This document shows positions 1 to 13,164 of a DNA stretch of 64,000 bases, piece by piece. The notes under the pieces are model-generated. The model saw nothing but the letters and a program-made list of their open reading frames with translations, made no database searches and had not been told where the DNA came from. The DNA is from Brugia malayi (Eukaryota > Nematoda > Chromadorea > Rhabditida > Onchocercidae). Made by a program: the position numbers and the translations under genes. Numbering within the stretch: the first letter of the stretch is position 1; each line of letters starts with the position of its first letter. The stretch covers positions 4,688,001 to 4,752,000 of the forward strand of contig NW_025062478.1 in the NCBI RefSeq assembly GCF_000002995.4, in the 5' to 3' direction.

Positions 1-76
1 TCAATTGTTTGAAAGTCCTAACTCACTTCTCAAAATAGAGCTTGTACAGGAAAAGGTTTCAGTTATTTTCAGAATT

Positions 77-391
77 TTATAAAATCATTAGGAACTGCTG
101 ATCAGTATGTAGTGCAATGCCTTCAGATTTGTAATGGTCAGTGAAAGGATCTAATTTTGTACTACAGCTGACCAAACGTTCGAATATCAACACCTTTTGG
201 ACAAGTATGCCATAATCACTCGTCGAACCCTTTATCAACCTTTGCTGAGTTCGTAGAATCCAAAACAAGTTTCTGTACTGTGAAAACAAATCTGTTGCTT
301 TTCGATAAGAATGTGTTAAGTGTTGCATTTCGAGTTTCTTTCTGACAAAATTATCGTTAAGCCGTTGTAATTGCAAATTTAAACTTCGAAA
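77..391 (-). CDS. Possible terminal exon of an unidentified minus-strand gene
   Basis: On the minus strand an open frame runs about 104 codons from an acceptor-like TAACAG at 392-397 to a TAA at 79-77. It reads as an ordinary soluble protein segment (for example LQLQRLNDNFVRKKLEMQ) with no low-complexity bias, which is unusual for chance in such AT-rich DNA. The first in-frame ATG lies inside the segment, so either the gene has upstream exons or the product is only about 80 residues. I could not find a convincing upstream exon before the divergent gene that starts at 577. The family is not recognised. It may still be a chance open frame. Confidence 0.35.
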   Translation of the reverse strand, partial: FRSLNLQLQRLNDNFVRKKLEMQHLTHSYRKATDLFSQYRNLFWILRTQQRLIKGSTSDYGILVQKVLIFERLVSCSTKLDPFTDHYKSEGIALHTDQQFLMIL

Positions 392-576
392 CTGTTATTA
401 CTTTTGCATCAGACTAATATAGATGTGATAAGGCTGAAAATCACGGTTATATCTATTTAGTATTGTTTAGTTCTAACTGCTGTCGATGCTTATTTCAATG
501 AGTATGTGTGTGTGTATCAAAATCACTTTGGATCCGATTAAAAAAATGCTGTCTTAAATCTTTTCCGGAACTGCAA

Positions 577-2998
577 ATGACTGAAAGCTGCAATATAGTA
601 GGTAAGCTTCGCATGAGCACGTTTCATGTTTCTCGGGGTCGCCTTGCTTTTTATGTGTGTTTTTTTCTTTTTTTGATTTTTATGTTTTTCATGTGTTTTT
701 GTTGAACATTTTCGGACTGAACTCAATAAAGAATAAACTATAACAATAAGTTTTATCAGTTTATGCAACTTTGCTGGTAGAGAATGGTGGTAGTGATATC
801 TTTATTTTTCTTTCAGTTACGTCGTTCCTGTGATTTCGTGCGTATAAATTATTTCAGTCAGAAATTGGTCTGGATGTTGTTCACTTTGATCCACACACTT
901 ATTCCGGATCATTAGAATTTGAGCTGTCTCAAAGGGTGATGGATTCATTCTTTTTTGCAGATGTGGCTGACACCAGTCCAAACGTCTTGGAACTATCAGC
1001 ATTGCTGGACAAGCAAAACAAAATGCTGTCAGCACTGCTTGGTGAATTGGAGACCTGTAAATCAGAATTGCTTATCCTTCGAAACGGAAGCTCCCAACAG
1101 ATCAACAATAATGATACGAAGAATAGGGTAAATTTCAATGGTATTCAGTTTTAGTTATTTGTTGCCTATTTTGTGCATCTGGTTCCAATTTTCAAAGTTG
1201 ATAAGTAATTAAAACCAGATCTCGAAGTTGAGTATTATGTGGTTCACTATCTGTTCAATTTTTCGAAAATACCTGGTTATTGTTAACTCCAGCTGCTTGC
1301 AGAAACTGGCATATGCAGAGAATTTGTTCAAAGAAGCTCCGAAAATTGGAGGAGTCTTGCCTAATGAAGCTGAAAAGTCATTGATAGTAGAGAATTGCTT
1401 GGAAGAGATAAAAAAAGCACGTCTCAAAGCAGATAATTTATCAGAAGAACTAGAAATTAAAAAAACGGAATTAACCCATGCAGTTGAGGCAGATTCATTA
1501 AAACAGGTTTGTATTGTAGAACTAACTGATATATTTAATTGACTTATAGATCTTTTACGGGCACAAAGTATGCATTGTAAACTGAGATTCAGCAATTCAC
1601 TAATAGGATATAATTCATATTATACCTCTGTAAATTCCTTGTTGAAAATAGGATAAAACGATTTTCAGGCTCATATTGACCATTTGAATGAACTGATGGA
1701 AAAAGAACGTGAAGCAAGGAATAACGAATTTTCACAACTAAATAGTCATTTGGTTGGTAAAGTGGAAGAATGTGATCAGTTAAATGCAGAAAACAGAACC
1801 ATGAAGGTAAACTTTTTGTCGTCCAGTTAATTTATAGAACATTTTCAATTTATCATTGTTCTCCTCTACTGAGGTTATAGTGGGATACATTTGTATAACT
1901 TTTTCACAAATTTACAACTGTTAAATCACGAGAACTAACAAACTGTACCTCGTCCACGTGAAATTAGGCTCAATTTTTATTGCATAAAATGTTGCATTGT
2001 ATGAAGTTATGAATTCTCTTCTTTCCAACCATTAACTTTACATTTTATTTAAGTTCCCTTCCACTTTCGTCATGTCTTCGTCATAGTCATCAACCAGTTG
2101 TTTAGTTAGTACATTAGTTTCAAAGATTCTCTATTTCATATTGTATTTGTTCTTTTTTTTTGCTAACTTTGCTTGTGATTTTTTATTTATTCATGAGCTT
2201 CACCAACTGTTGAATAATGTTGTAAATTAGAAGGATAACGTTTCTATAAACATTTCCATCATTTGTTATCCGAGTATTTTCAGGCACAGTTGAAAATGTT
2301 GGAGGATTCGATTGTCGCCAAAGAAAAACTTCTAAATGATCTTACAAAGGCTGCTGCGAAAGAATTGGCAAAACGCGACGAAGAAGATAAATTGCTTGCA
2401 GCAAGACTATCCATTTTAGCTGATGAAAACATGACATTACGCACTTCACTTCTTACTTTGGGTGCAAATGAAATGTCGCCACGTTAGTAAACTTCTACAA
2501 CATGAAAGATTTCTTTTTAACTGTAGACTGTTAAGATGAGTGAATCAGGAACAGACAAATTCCTTTGAGCATTAAAGAAGATTGTGAAATAATTTTCCAA
2601 ATAACAGACCGCAGATTATGTTTCGTGAATCTGTAATTTGAGTCTAATGCTGACGTTTTGTATTATTCCGCATTTCTTTCTTGAAGTTCTGTTTTTTGCT
2701 GGTACACATTCAATTTTCCAGAATCGAAAAAACTTCTAGAACAGCAACGGGATTTTATCGAAACACTGAAGTCTGAATGTGAAATTCTGATGAATCGTTT
2801 GGTAAAAGAACGAGATGAGCATAGGTGATCAAGGATTTTTCAAATTTTTCATAAAAATTGGAAGAGAAGTTGAGCATCACGTGTCATCACTTACTGACAT
2901 TTTGTAGGAAGGAGCGAAGACAACTGAGACGACAAATACGTAATCTCAACGCACGTCTTGAATGCCTTATATCTGGAAAACAAGAAATAAATGCATAA
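577..2998 (+). CDS. Coiled-coil protein of unknown function (308 aa)
   Basis: Seven exons join in phase: 577-601, 961-1127, 1303-1506, 1669-1806, 2284-2482, 2722-2824 and 2908-2998, ending in TAA at 2996. Each junction has a GT donor and a nematode-type CAG/TAG acceptor. The predicted protein starts MTESCNIVDVADTSPN and then is almost wholly charged heptad-like helix: repeated K/E/L stretches such as LLDKQNKMLSALLGELETCK, then a basic C-terminal helix KERRQLRRQIRNLNARLE. No enzymatic motif, signal peptide or membrane segment is visible. A scaffold, centrosomal or trafficking adaptor role is possible but only a guess. The ATG at 577 is the first in its frame; GTG codons upstream are open but not used here. 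The exon chain is solid from exon 2 onward; exon 1 rests on phase match and a GTAAGC donor. Confidence 0.75.
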
Positions 2999-4672
2999 TT
3001 TTGTTAGAATTTTTTTTTATTTGTATATCAGGAGTTGAATGCCTTGAATTCTTGAAAACAAAATCCATATTTTCATGCAAATTATTTTTGTTTAAAAGGC
3101 TCAATTCTTGCTAACTTTTAACTTCTTGACTTTTTAATTGCTGTTATATTCCTCACAGATTGGGGAAAAACTTTATAAGAATGTTGTAAGAAACTTATAT
3201 AAAGCTCTTCATTCATGATATACGACAGCCATAATAGTTCATTTAGACTAGAAAGTTGAGCTTTTTACTAGAAATGATATGGCACTATTTAAAATAAGCA
3301 TTCATTTCTTGTAGGTTCGGTCAGTGCAACAGTTTTTCACAAATGAAACTGATTCGTCATTATCATAAATAATAGTAATCGTAGCTATGACTTTTGATCG
3401 AGCATTGGTCTTGTCCAACATATAAACGATCACGAAGGAATCTCCAGTAAATATTTCGATTATTTCTGATAATTATGTTGGTAATGTTTGTGACAGTATT
3501 GTTATTATGAAGATTATTGAGAAAAGTATATGGATGGAAATTTGTTGAAAAAAATAATAGGAAATAAAATTTACCTTTGATATGATTTTCCATGCTATAT
3601 AAAAGGATGCATTCCAGCTTACTATGTTTTCTTGATTCAGTTATTATTGTTACGTCATGAGATTTACCAAGCATGTTCTAATGGTTTCCTTATACTGTCA
3701 TTCTGTCTGCTTTTTTGATAGTATCGTTTGGATAGCTTAATCATTGTGTCATTTTTGCTAGAAGTTTCTGAAATTGATAGAAATAGTTCGTGCAGTTTGA
3801 TAGCGAAAGGAAGTGATTTACTGCATCGAAAAATATGCCACATCATAGGGATTTTTCCCACATTCAGCTGAAAAGGAGAGAAATCATAGCTGTCGAACCA
3901 CGTGGAAAAGGGAAGAAATGATGATTTGTTAATATGATGTTAATGATGTTGTATGTGAGTAAGCACTAACCACAAACAAATACCAATTTTAATATTACTA
4001 AGTTTGAATATGAACGAGTGAGAAACCTTATGCATTGTCTAACAATATAGGGCGGTTGCAAAATAGCTTAACTTCAATCCACTTATTTTCTACAATGTCC
4101 AGAGATACCAAATATTAGGCACTTCAAATTTTAAATTTCTTGATTAATGTTGCTTTTGAGTGATGTCGAAAGTTGGGAATTTCATATTATTATATTCAGT
4201 AATTTCAATTAGTTAAAGGATACAAAGTAGGGTGATTTTTTTCCAAATATATCACTTATAGCAAATACAAGAAAGCGATTATAACATCGTTCTCTTGTAT
4301 TTACTCCATAATCTTTTTCCCTGTATTTGGAAACTTTTGAATATGAAGTATCAAATTTCCTTCTTATGGATGATGCTGAAATTAAATAGTGATGGCAGTG
4401 CACGGCACTTCATTTTATACTGGTTACTGAATGGAAGGGACGATGCTGTTGAGCTCACCGCGAGGGAGTAGGATTAGGTTGCTCAAAAAAAGAAAGTTTG
4501 AAATCACTTAATTACCAATAAACCTAGAAAAACAACGTCCTTGATAGATCATTATTTTGAAACTCAGCCGATATATAATTTTAGAATCCTGTTAATTAAA
4601 ATCGGAAATATGTAGTGTGTTAATGTGTACCTTTTCATTAGACTTTTGAGTGCATAGGAGTGCATTGCAGGA
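2999..4672. other. Intergenic region with weak minus-strand exon candidates
   Basis: This stretch separates the coiled-coil gene from the phosphatase gene. It holds two minus-strand open segments with acceptor-like left edges: about 4375-4220 after an ATTTAATTTCAG, and about 3866-3666 after a TTTTCAG-like site. Their translations (SIRRKFDTSYSKVSKYREK; KIPMMWHIFRCSKSLPFAIK) are not obviously repetitive. I could not link them in phase or recognise a family. They could be parts of a small divergent gene, or chance. Confidence 0.3.
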
Positions 4673-7600
4673 ATGACGTCTGAACATATTGTCTCCACCA
4701 TCTTGGAAAATGTCGACGGAATAACGGATTTGGCCCAACGAGCTTTGAAAATTAAGGATGAAGCTAATCAGTTTTTTCACGGTGATTTGTTTTTTTTTGA
4801 TTTGAACCATATGATCAGAAGAATGCATGTAACCTGTGATAGTTTTTCTTTCTTTTTTTTTTAGATTATGTTTAGTGTGATTTTGCGCACTATGTGATAA
4901 TATTTGAATAACATCAAGAATAGTTAGACTATGATATTAACATTAAACTATACATAAATGAATGCAGTAGATATTGAGTAATCTTAAATAAAATTCTTTT
5001 CTTTATCAGTACATTTGATTAGTGCTATCATTACAGACCAGGCATACGATGTTGCAATTGAGCTGTATACAAAAGCAATCGAACTGGATGACCAGCAAGC
5101 TTTGTTTTATGGCAATCGGAGCATGGCTTATTTGAAGAAAGAACTATATGGCAGTGCACTAGAAGATGCAAATATGGCCTTGAAATTAGATCCTGGTTAC
5201 TCGAAGGGTTATTACAGACGTGCAACAGCCTATATGGCTTTAGGAAAATTAAAACTTGCTCTAAAGGATTATGATACGGTATTTTCCTATCTTCAAAAAT
5301 TTTATTTTCATCTCATATCATGGTACTAATAGTGTGTAATAGTAAAGAGTGTGTGTGACCCATGAAGGGTGGATGATTTGTAGCGAAGGATTAGTCGACT
5401 TCACTAATATGAAACATCTTTAATGGGTTAAACTATATAATTTTTCACTTGAATTAATCATAGTGGTCTGTGTTAGTGAAGCGATTTATTAGTTCACTAA
5501 TGTTTGTGGTGATGGATTTATGAGAGTGGAAAATAATCCTATATAGTTGAATAGAATGCTTAGAAAAGCTTTTATGAAGAAAATGAAAGTACTAACTGAA
5601 TAAATTCTACTTTTAGAAACTTTTGCACTAGTAATGGTCTATATTTTTAGATAAAAAATTCATTGTCTTATGTTTTTAGATAAAAATTATGTAAATGTTT
5701 CTGAATAGATTCAAGGTACAGATTAGGAAATGGAAAAAATTGGTGCTAACCATCTTGCTTCACCTCACTCTTCTTCGGTACTTCTCTTATTTGCTGTTGT
5801 TTTCGTCTCATTTTAACTGAAACCGAAAACAGTTGTAAATGGCAATGGAATTTTTTATGATGAAGAAGTATGAAATGTCAATAACAAAGGTTGATGTTGA
5901 TCTTATCTGGATAATATGAATAGAAACAGTTGTGTATTATTTCGAGTGATCATTACATTGCAGATACGTAAAGCAGTACCGAATAATATTGATGCTAAAC
6001 AGAAATATGATGAATGCCAAAAACTTATGCGAAAGATAGCATTTGAGAAAGCAATATCGGTGGATCATGATAAGCGCAGCATTGCGGAATCTATAAATGT
6101 TGATACCATTGGTTATAGTTTCCCTTCTTTTTTCCTCCATTTAAGTGATTTAAAAATGCAAGAATTGACTTAACTGCACGAAGGTTGTTCTGGAATAGTT
6201 TAAACATTACAGTTCAACCAAATTCAGAAGTTTTAAGACATATTAAAGAAATATGGATACATTTCTTTTTAGAAGTGGAAGCAACATATGATGGGCCTGT
6301 TCTCGAGAATGATATCACGTTAGAATTTATGAAAGAACTGATCGAAACATTTAAAGCAGAAAAGAAACTACACAGAAAATACGCTTATAAGGTTCCGTTT
6401 TCTTCAACTATTGCTTATTGTATGAATTTCGATTTTCATATTTTTCAATTTGTTCATTTTTGATATATATATATATATATATATTTGACACCTATTTGAC
6501 ACATTAATTCCTATTTGGAATATGCAGACTTTTTTCGATATCTCGGCCAAGACATATTTGCTTCATTCACCCTCAAAATTTGCATGCTTTTCTCTTTAAA
6601 TTGTATTTAAGATATACTTTGCTTTTTCATTCCATAACATCCGGCATATTTTTCATAAATGTTTTGATGTTTCAGCATGTAATTTCTGTTTTCCAGATAC
6701 TTCTTGCAATTAGGCGATTGTTTGGTGAATTACCAACACTAGTTGAAATTACAGTACCACCGGAAAAGAAATTTACAATTTGTGGTGATATTCATGGGCA
6801 ATTCTATGATCTATGCAATATATTTGCTTTGAATGGGTTGCCTTCAGAAACTAATCCATACGTAGGTTTTACATATTAACTGAACTATTAATCTGATTGC
6901 AGGAAAAACCAAAATTATGTTTAGTATAATTTTTTTAGCTTTTCAATGGTGATTTTGTTGATCGCGGCTCATTCTCAGTTGAGACGATATTTACTTTGTT
7001 TGGATTTAAGCTTTTATACCCTGAGCACTTTTTCATGTCACGAGGTTTGCTATATTTTATTAATATTCTTGTGATCTAGTAGAAAGCCAGTTATTTTTCT
7101 TTGCTAAAAAAACTTGGTTCAAATACAACCAAAATGCAATCAGTACCCTTTTAATTAAAATAGTTCCGACGAAGTATGAAATCTAGAACCAGAAATTTTT
7201 GTAACATTTATCACGGTTAAAGCTTTTATTGCATATATAACTTTTGTAGGTAATCACGAAAGTGACGTAATGAACAAGATGTATGGTTTCGAGGGTGAAG
7301 TGAAAAGCAAATATACAGCTCAAATGGCAGATTTTTTTACGGAGATTTTTGATTACTTGCCGCTTTGTCACTTAATCAATAATAAAATATTTGTAAGTGA
7401 TTTCTGATCTAATTTATTTCAGGAATTGACTTGAAATTCTTCCCCCTAAAAACTTTGATATATTTTGTTGGATCTAACTGCACAGTCGAGCTTGTCTTAT
7501 TGATAACCAAAACGCTAGCTTTTTTCATGAATTGAAATGTATGCATTTTTAATGTATTTGAATAATTCTTTATTCCTCTCATTTATCTATATTTTCATCT

Positions 7601-9073
7601 CAGTTATCTCAAAGATAAGTACTTTAGTAATATTTGTTAAGAAGATTTGTACTCTCCGTTCTTATCATAGTAACTTTAAAACTGATTAGGAGTTAGGTAT
7701 TTGCATACTTTTTTTTGTGGCAAAATATTTTCATTCATTTTACTATTTAATAGTACAACAATAATTTTACAGTTAAAAAATATGATCTTATATATAAAAA
7801 AAGATGAGGTACTATACTTCCTGTAAGTTTGCCTGATTTTCACAGATATTTTTTTCTCTGTTTCCAATTGGCTGATGTTTGAATTAAATTCAGGTTTGCC
7901 ATGGAGGTTTATTTAAAGATGACGACGTCACCATGAATGATATAAAAAAGACAAATCGGGTTCGCCAACCACCAGATGACGGTTAGTTCTCCAACAATTT
8001 TTGAAACATTTTTTTATATTATTATGTCATTATGGTCATCGAAATATCTCCGGATTTTTTTTTAGGACTGTATTTTGGAAATGTTGCAGAAACTTTGAGT
8101 TTTGAGATCAAAGAATATACAGAAAATGAATTTGTAGTTGACTGTCAGCTGGTTGATTGATTATTTCAGGTATAATGTGTGATTTATTATGGTCTGATCC
8201 CCAAGACATGGACGGTAGGTCAGCATCAAAGCGTGGAGTTGGTTGTCAGTTTGGCCCTAATGTGACACATAAGTTTTGTGAGGCAAATGGTCTAGACTAT
8301 GTTATAAGGTATTATTTTTGCATACAGTATTAATTTTCTAATGATCTATGATATGTTTATGGATAAATGATTGAAGTTTCGAGATATTTCTTGTATGTCT
8401 TTATCACTGCATTTTATAACTATTTCTTGCATTTTTTTTTTTTTCGTGATTTTACTTTTTTTATAGAAGTCATGAAGTCAAACCAGAGGGATATGAAGTA
8501 CACCACGATGGCAAGTGTATAACCGTATTTAGTGCTCCAAATTACTGGTATCTTTTTGGATGCTTTTAGTCATTCTTATTAAATTTAGTTGTATTTTTTG
8601 CATTTAAACTTCTGCTTCCTAATGAAGATAAATTTTAGCTTTGTCATCTTAATTTTTTCAGTGACACATTGGGTAATAAAGGAGCATTTATAACAATAAG
8701 AGGTGATAATTTAACACCACGTTTTACTTCCTTCACTGCAGTGGATCATCCTTCAGTAAGTAATTTTAGATTTGTTTTTAACTGTTTTGCATAGGTAAAG
8801 TTTTTTAATTACGATGAATCTGAATCATTTTTGAATTAATTGTACAAACCAAATTAATGGAAGTTGTTTAAGATTCATCATATCAGAATCACAATCTGTC
8901 GTTTTCCATTCTCTACTACACTAAAGTGTCATGGTTGAATCGTATTGAATATTGATCATGGTTTAAGCAAACAGTTTTGTACTTTGCAAAGTTATAGGAC
9001 AGTTTAACTATAAATGAACTATTTTTAGGTAAGGCCGTTGGCATATGCGAGCAGTTTATTTGGTTTTTCATAG
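4673..9073 (+). CDS. pph-5: Serine/threonine protein phosphatase 5 (TPR-containing, PP5)
   Basis: Twelve exons: 4673-4781, 5037-5278, 5964-6111, 6273-6391, 6697-6861, 6939-7044, 7250-7392, 7894-7981, 8170-8308, 8467-8547, 8662-8755 and 9029-9073. They give 492 residues, against about 499 for human PP5. The N-terminal ~120 residues form TPR repeats ([43 protein letters not shown]) that in this family bind the Hsp90 C-terminal tail and fold back to inhibit the enzyme. The PPP-family metallophosphatase core follows: GDIHG at 236-240, GDFVDRG at 265-271, RGNHE at 296-300, then CHGG, SAPNYCD and a conserved RSHE. All metal and phosphate ligands are present. The second metal motif is GDIHG where vertebrate PP5 has GDTHG. 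The C-terminal autoinhibitory helix is short and ends SSLFGFS. An intron before exon 5 carries a (TA)n run. Identity is very secure. Confidence 0.98.
6464..6485. repeat. (TA)n microsatellite in a PP5 intron
   Basis: An uninterrupted TA dinucleotide run of about 22 bp lies in the intron between PP5 exons 4 and 5. It has no predicted effect on splicing because it is far from both splice sites. Confidence 0.9.
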
Positions 9074-10282
9074 CAGTTGACTTAATGATTTGCCCATGTT
9101 TGTTTGTTTATGAGTATGCTTTTATGTTACACATACAAATGGTGAAATATTCAGGGGTTGAAAATGCAAGGAATAAATGTTTTCAGTAATATTGGTTTCA
9201 TCACGTTGTCATACAATCAATGTGTTGTAATCGATAGAAATTTCACCACTTATTCGTATGGACTGCCATGCTCTGCTCCTTATGTATTAAAATATTTCCT
9301 AGTTGTTTATAATTAAGTAACTGTTGTACAATACCTAAAAATGCGTTGGTTCAGATCCACAAATGATGGATTACCATTACTAATATTACCGGTCCTAAAT
9401 TACGATAAACCATGAAAAACTTTTATGATTCTGATAGCTTTTTCATTGTGAAATGCTATCACTAAGCGAAATACGTACTATGAAGCATTAATTTAGAAGT
9501 GAAAATATTGATGGAATTAAGCTAAGTTTTCAGTGCTGTACTTTTGTGCATACTAGCATTAAAGTATAGTGATTTCATCGCGTTAATAGAAAGAAGGAGG
9601 GAAGAAAGGGAAAGACAAGAAATGTTTGACCCCGAATGGAGCAATAGATTGAGTAATACTAATGTTTACCACTGATTAATTTAGGTTAAATTACAGTGAG
9701 CTTTAGGTTAGATTACAGTGATAACAATCCTTATCCCTTATCATGGCAGGAAAAATATCTTCGAATTATTCTCGCGACTCGAAGTCGTCTACAGTTCCAG
9801 GGTGAGATTCACTGCAGACTCAGTGAGGATTCAGCATGCAATGGATGGTTTGATGTATTTTCTGTGCCATGTTGGAGTGATTACACAGACGTGGACGTGG
9901 CATTGCTGTTGAATTCATCATATCCTAAGTCTTACGGTTTCGTGGTGCAACTGCTTACGGATGGTAAGTTTAAGATCGAACTATTGGTTATCTTGTTCTG
10001 ACCAGTTATCTGTATTAGTAAGACAATCGAAAGGTATGCCGATTTAACTGCATACATATCGCAATGTGATTTCTTACCTTGATAAAGATATTCAGTGATG
10101 CAGAAGCATTCAATAAAGTGTTAAAGGTGATATTTATGACATCATTTTTTACGTAGCTGGATTTAAATTTGAAACGAAATTTTATGAGCGATAAATTTTC
10201 ATAAAAGACGCGAAATTATCATGGACGAAGCGAGATAGCATCCAAAAAGTATTGAATTCTCTTTTATTTTGAACATTTCTTC
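9074..10282. other. PP5-ACTMAP spacer with an orphan exon-like segment
   Basis: About 1.2 kb separates the PP5 stop from the first ATG of the protease gene. Most is AT-rich and featureless. From about 9690 to 9963 the base composition is less AT-rich, two reading frames are open at once, and the segment ends in a strong GTAAGT donor at 9964. Just upstream an imperfect direct repeat of about 19 bp (TTAGGTTAAATTACAGTGA and TTAGGTTAGATTACAGTGA) spans about 9682-9720. The donor phase does not fit the next protease exon, so I did not include it in that gene. Confidence 0.5.
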
Positions 10283-11973
10283 ATGATTAAGGTGACTATG
10301 CTGCCAACTTTGTCACCGCTGGCACGGCGACGAATTCTTTCGGTGCTGAATGATTGTCTCGAAAATGTGGAAAGTCGAGGAGCTGTAGCATTTGTTAGAA
10401 ATGTGGAACCGATACTGCAGAATGGACCTCAGTAAGCTTCATGGTTTTGTTTTGTAAAATTCAGGGACTATGTATACCAAGCATTATAGAGAAATAATAA
10501 GTCTAAGAAATAAGAAATGTTTAAAGGAATAAGCCAGACTATCTTATCTACCTGTTAATCACTGTTTGTTTGTTGTGTCTTCTTCATATCAATATCAAGA
10601 AATTAGGTAAAGCACTTCCTGGTTTGCTTGGAGTAATCTCTCTTGTCGTAAATGCTTCCGCCTATTATTAGTCCCATGTTTTCGTAGTTTTTCGGATTCT
10701 TTTCATGAGATTTCTCAAGATTTTCCATTAATAACACATAATATTTAGAGAAGAAGTATTCAATAAAAGTAAAAGATCATCTCAAATAAAGAGGACATCT
10801 TAAATCAGTTTATTTCGATCATCTTTGAGCTTTAACTGGTTCTTTTTTGCTATCTGAAGCAATTTGCCAGTTTCTTTTAAAGTAATACTATGAAATAATG
10901 GCAAATGGTGAATTAGAGATCACAGCTCGGATTAAAATTTAGATGTGGTCTCGTTGCTGTGCAAATGGTCGCCCAAGCATACGGTCTTCCGATTCGAAAT
11001 GTAGATGAAATCTTCCAATATGCTAAGCAGAAAGGATATACAAATCATGGGGAAATGTTTTCCGGTATGCTTAATATGTTCCTTTTTAGATACCCTTGTC
11101 ACATCATTTAAATTATTTATCGATAACATTGTAAGCAGTATAATATTTGTTTTGAAGAAGCAGTGTTTCTAATATTTCGAAAGTATATTTTTGAGCAATT
11201 TTCAGTCAAAAAATACCAGTTTTATCTAATTGGTGAAATCAGCTTTCAAATCTTGTCAATTTGAAAGATCCAAATTGTCTTATTTTTTCACTTGTCGTCC
11301 TTCATGTTCATTCTTAGATCAACGCTAAGGAAATGTAAAGCAAATGTGTTTTGTTTTGCACTTATTCTAGCTGATTGGTTAGCTGATGTTGCCGTTTCGT
11401 TATGGCCAATGTTAGATGTAGCAGTTGAGAACGTCCCATCTACAGCTCAAATGGAGCAATTGGTTCAAGAAAATGCAGTAATGTTAATACCATATGATTG
11501 TGGCAAGAATCATCAGCCAAGCAATCGAGGAGGACGTAGTGCTCATTGGTGCCTTATTGTTAGTTTTTTTTTTAAGTTTGAAAAAGACATTTAAAAAAAA
11601 GGATTTAAGTAAGGAAGATTTAACATTTGAAAATGAAGCTTTTCTTAACACTAGTTTTATGTTCGTATATTTCAGTTTTTTTCTTCAGGTAGGATATCTC
11701 TGTCCTGTAAAAGAATTAGAAACAGTGATATGGAATGAGGCAGTTACTCATAATTGTTCAAAAGCTACGCACGTATTTTGTGTTCATGGCAAAAGTCGTC
11801 ATATAGCTCTTTGGAATTATTCACAGCTCGTTGCTAGTAATTTCAATCTACATGAAGCATCAACGAAAGTGATGGATTATGTGATACCGTCAAGTGACCT
11901 TTCAACACTTCGAAATCGTTGTCTTGTTGTTCGTTGTCATCGTGATACCACTGCTTTTAGTACTATTTCCTAG
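10283..11973 (+). CDS. actmap: Actin maturation protease (ACTMAP/C19orf54 family aminopeptidase)
   Basis: Four exons (10283-10431, 10943-11064, 11371-11558, 11689-11973) join in phase to 247 residues. The family is a papain-like cysteine peptidase that removes the processed N-terminal residue of actin in the cytosol. Its hallmarks are here: NGPQCGLVAVQM with the predicted nucleophile Cys51, the GYTNHGEMFS segment, MLIPYDCGKNHQPSNRGG, then SAHWCLI with the predicted catalytic His149, and a C-terminal FCVHGKSRHIALWNYSQL block. Human ACTMAP carries a long Pro-rich N-terminus that is absent here, so this is a compact form. The start is the first in-frame ATG (10283); an alternative is 10298. The CA|A split codon across intron 1 reconstitutes the Gln before the catalytic Cys. 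It lies downstream of PP5 on the same strand. Confidence 0.93.
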
Positions 11974-13164
11974 TTTTCTGATCTTTTTGAGTATTTCACT
12001 ATTTCAAAATTGTTGTCTCTTCTTTCATTCGTTATCAAGCTTCAGTGATACAACATTATCAAATACTCAATATTAATCCTCAATGCATTCAATCTTTAAT
12101 AAATCAGCTGATAATGTTATTAAACAAAATATCTGAGGAACAAAATGAAATATCATCAGCGGAATGAAAATCTTCCTCATAGATATCGGTTATGTACTAT
12201 GTTAAATGGTATTGGTATGGGTACTTCCTACTGCTCAATTATGATTCTTCAAAGCAAGGAACTGTTCAGACTATTCAAAATTCCGAAGTTGAGGTAAACT
12301 GGACATTAATACTGGAATAAGAGTTTCCAATATTTCGAAGTCATTGAGAAATGATTGTTGCCGATGTAGTTGTTCTATCAATAATGGTAACATCAGGTTG
12401 TTTGAGAAAGGGAACTGCTACGATTAGTTATCGATCACATTTTAATGAGAAAAGACTAATAGTGATTAGTGATCTCACAACAAAAGGGAAATATTTTAAA
12501 GAAGACGATGGATTTTATTCTATTATTTAACCATTAAATGTATGACTTAATGTGCTGGTAAATCCTTCGGTTGATTGCTTAAATCTTTCGAGTAAATTTC
12601 GATGCAAAGTCTCAAAAAACAAACAAACAACGTTCTTTAGTTTTTTCATTTTTTATCCATATCATATTGTCCAAGTTGTAAGCTATGTTTAATGTCAGTT
12701 ATCATCTATTAATATTTTCATTAACAATATTAATATTGATTAATGAATTGTTGAATGTCATGAATTTTCAGGATTTTATGCTTGTGATTTACCATCTTGT
12801 CTCTATAAATAAGAAGTTACCAAATAGAAAGTTTATAGGAAAACAATTCCCTCAAAGACTTTTTCGCGAAAAATTCAAATAAATTTAATATAAAGTGGAA
12901 TTTTTTGTATCAGTTTGAAAAAAAAAAAAAAAAACATAGTGAATAGATTAGATTAGATTCACAGTTAAGAAGAAGAGATCATTTGTGAGTATTAGATTTA
13001 TTCATGCTAAATGTTTAACTATTGAGTTTGCTCATTCAAAAACTTTGTTAGAAATGGATGCAAAAACATTACATAATTCGCAAGTCTTTTGCAATTTTTA
13101 TTCATTTTTAATGAATAATCAATCACTTCACTCTATGAGTCATTTTTAATTTGCATGTTTTGCT
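11974..13164. other. Convergent intergenic region
   Basis: This 1.2-kb AT-rich spacer lies between the stop codons of the convergent protease and NRF-6-like genes, so it holds both 3' UTRs. It includes a poly-A run near 12918-12934. I see no convincing open frame and no structural RNA. Confidence 0.6.

Noticed and set aside
3363..3674. 103-codon minus-strand ORF
   Set aside because: It is rich in Asn, Ile, Thr and Tyr from AAT-like repeats (NNTVTNITNIIIRNNRN). Composition explains the open frame.
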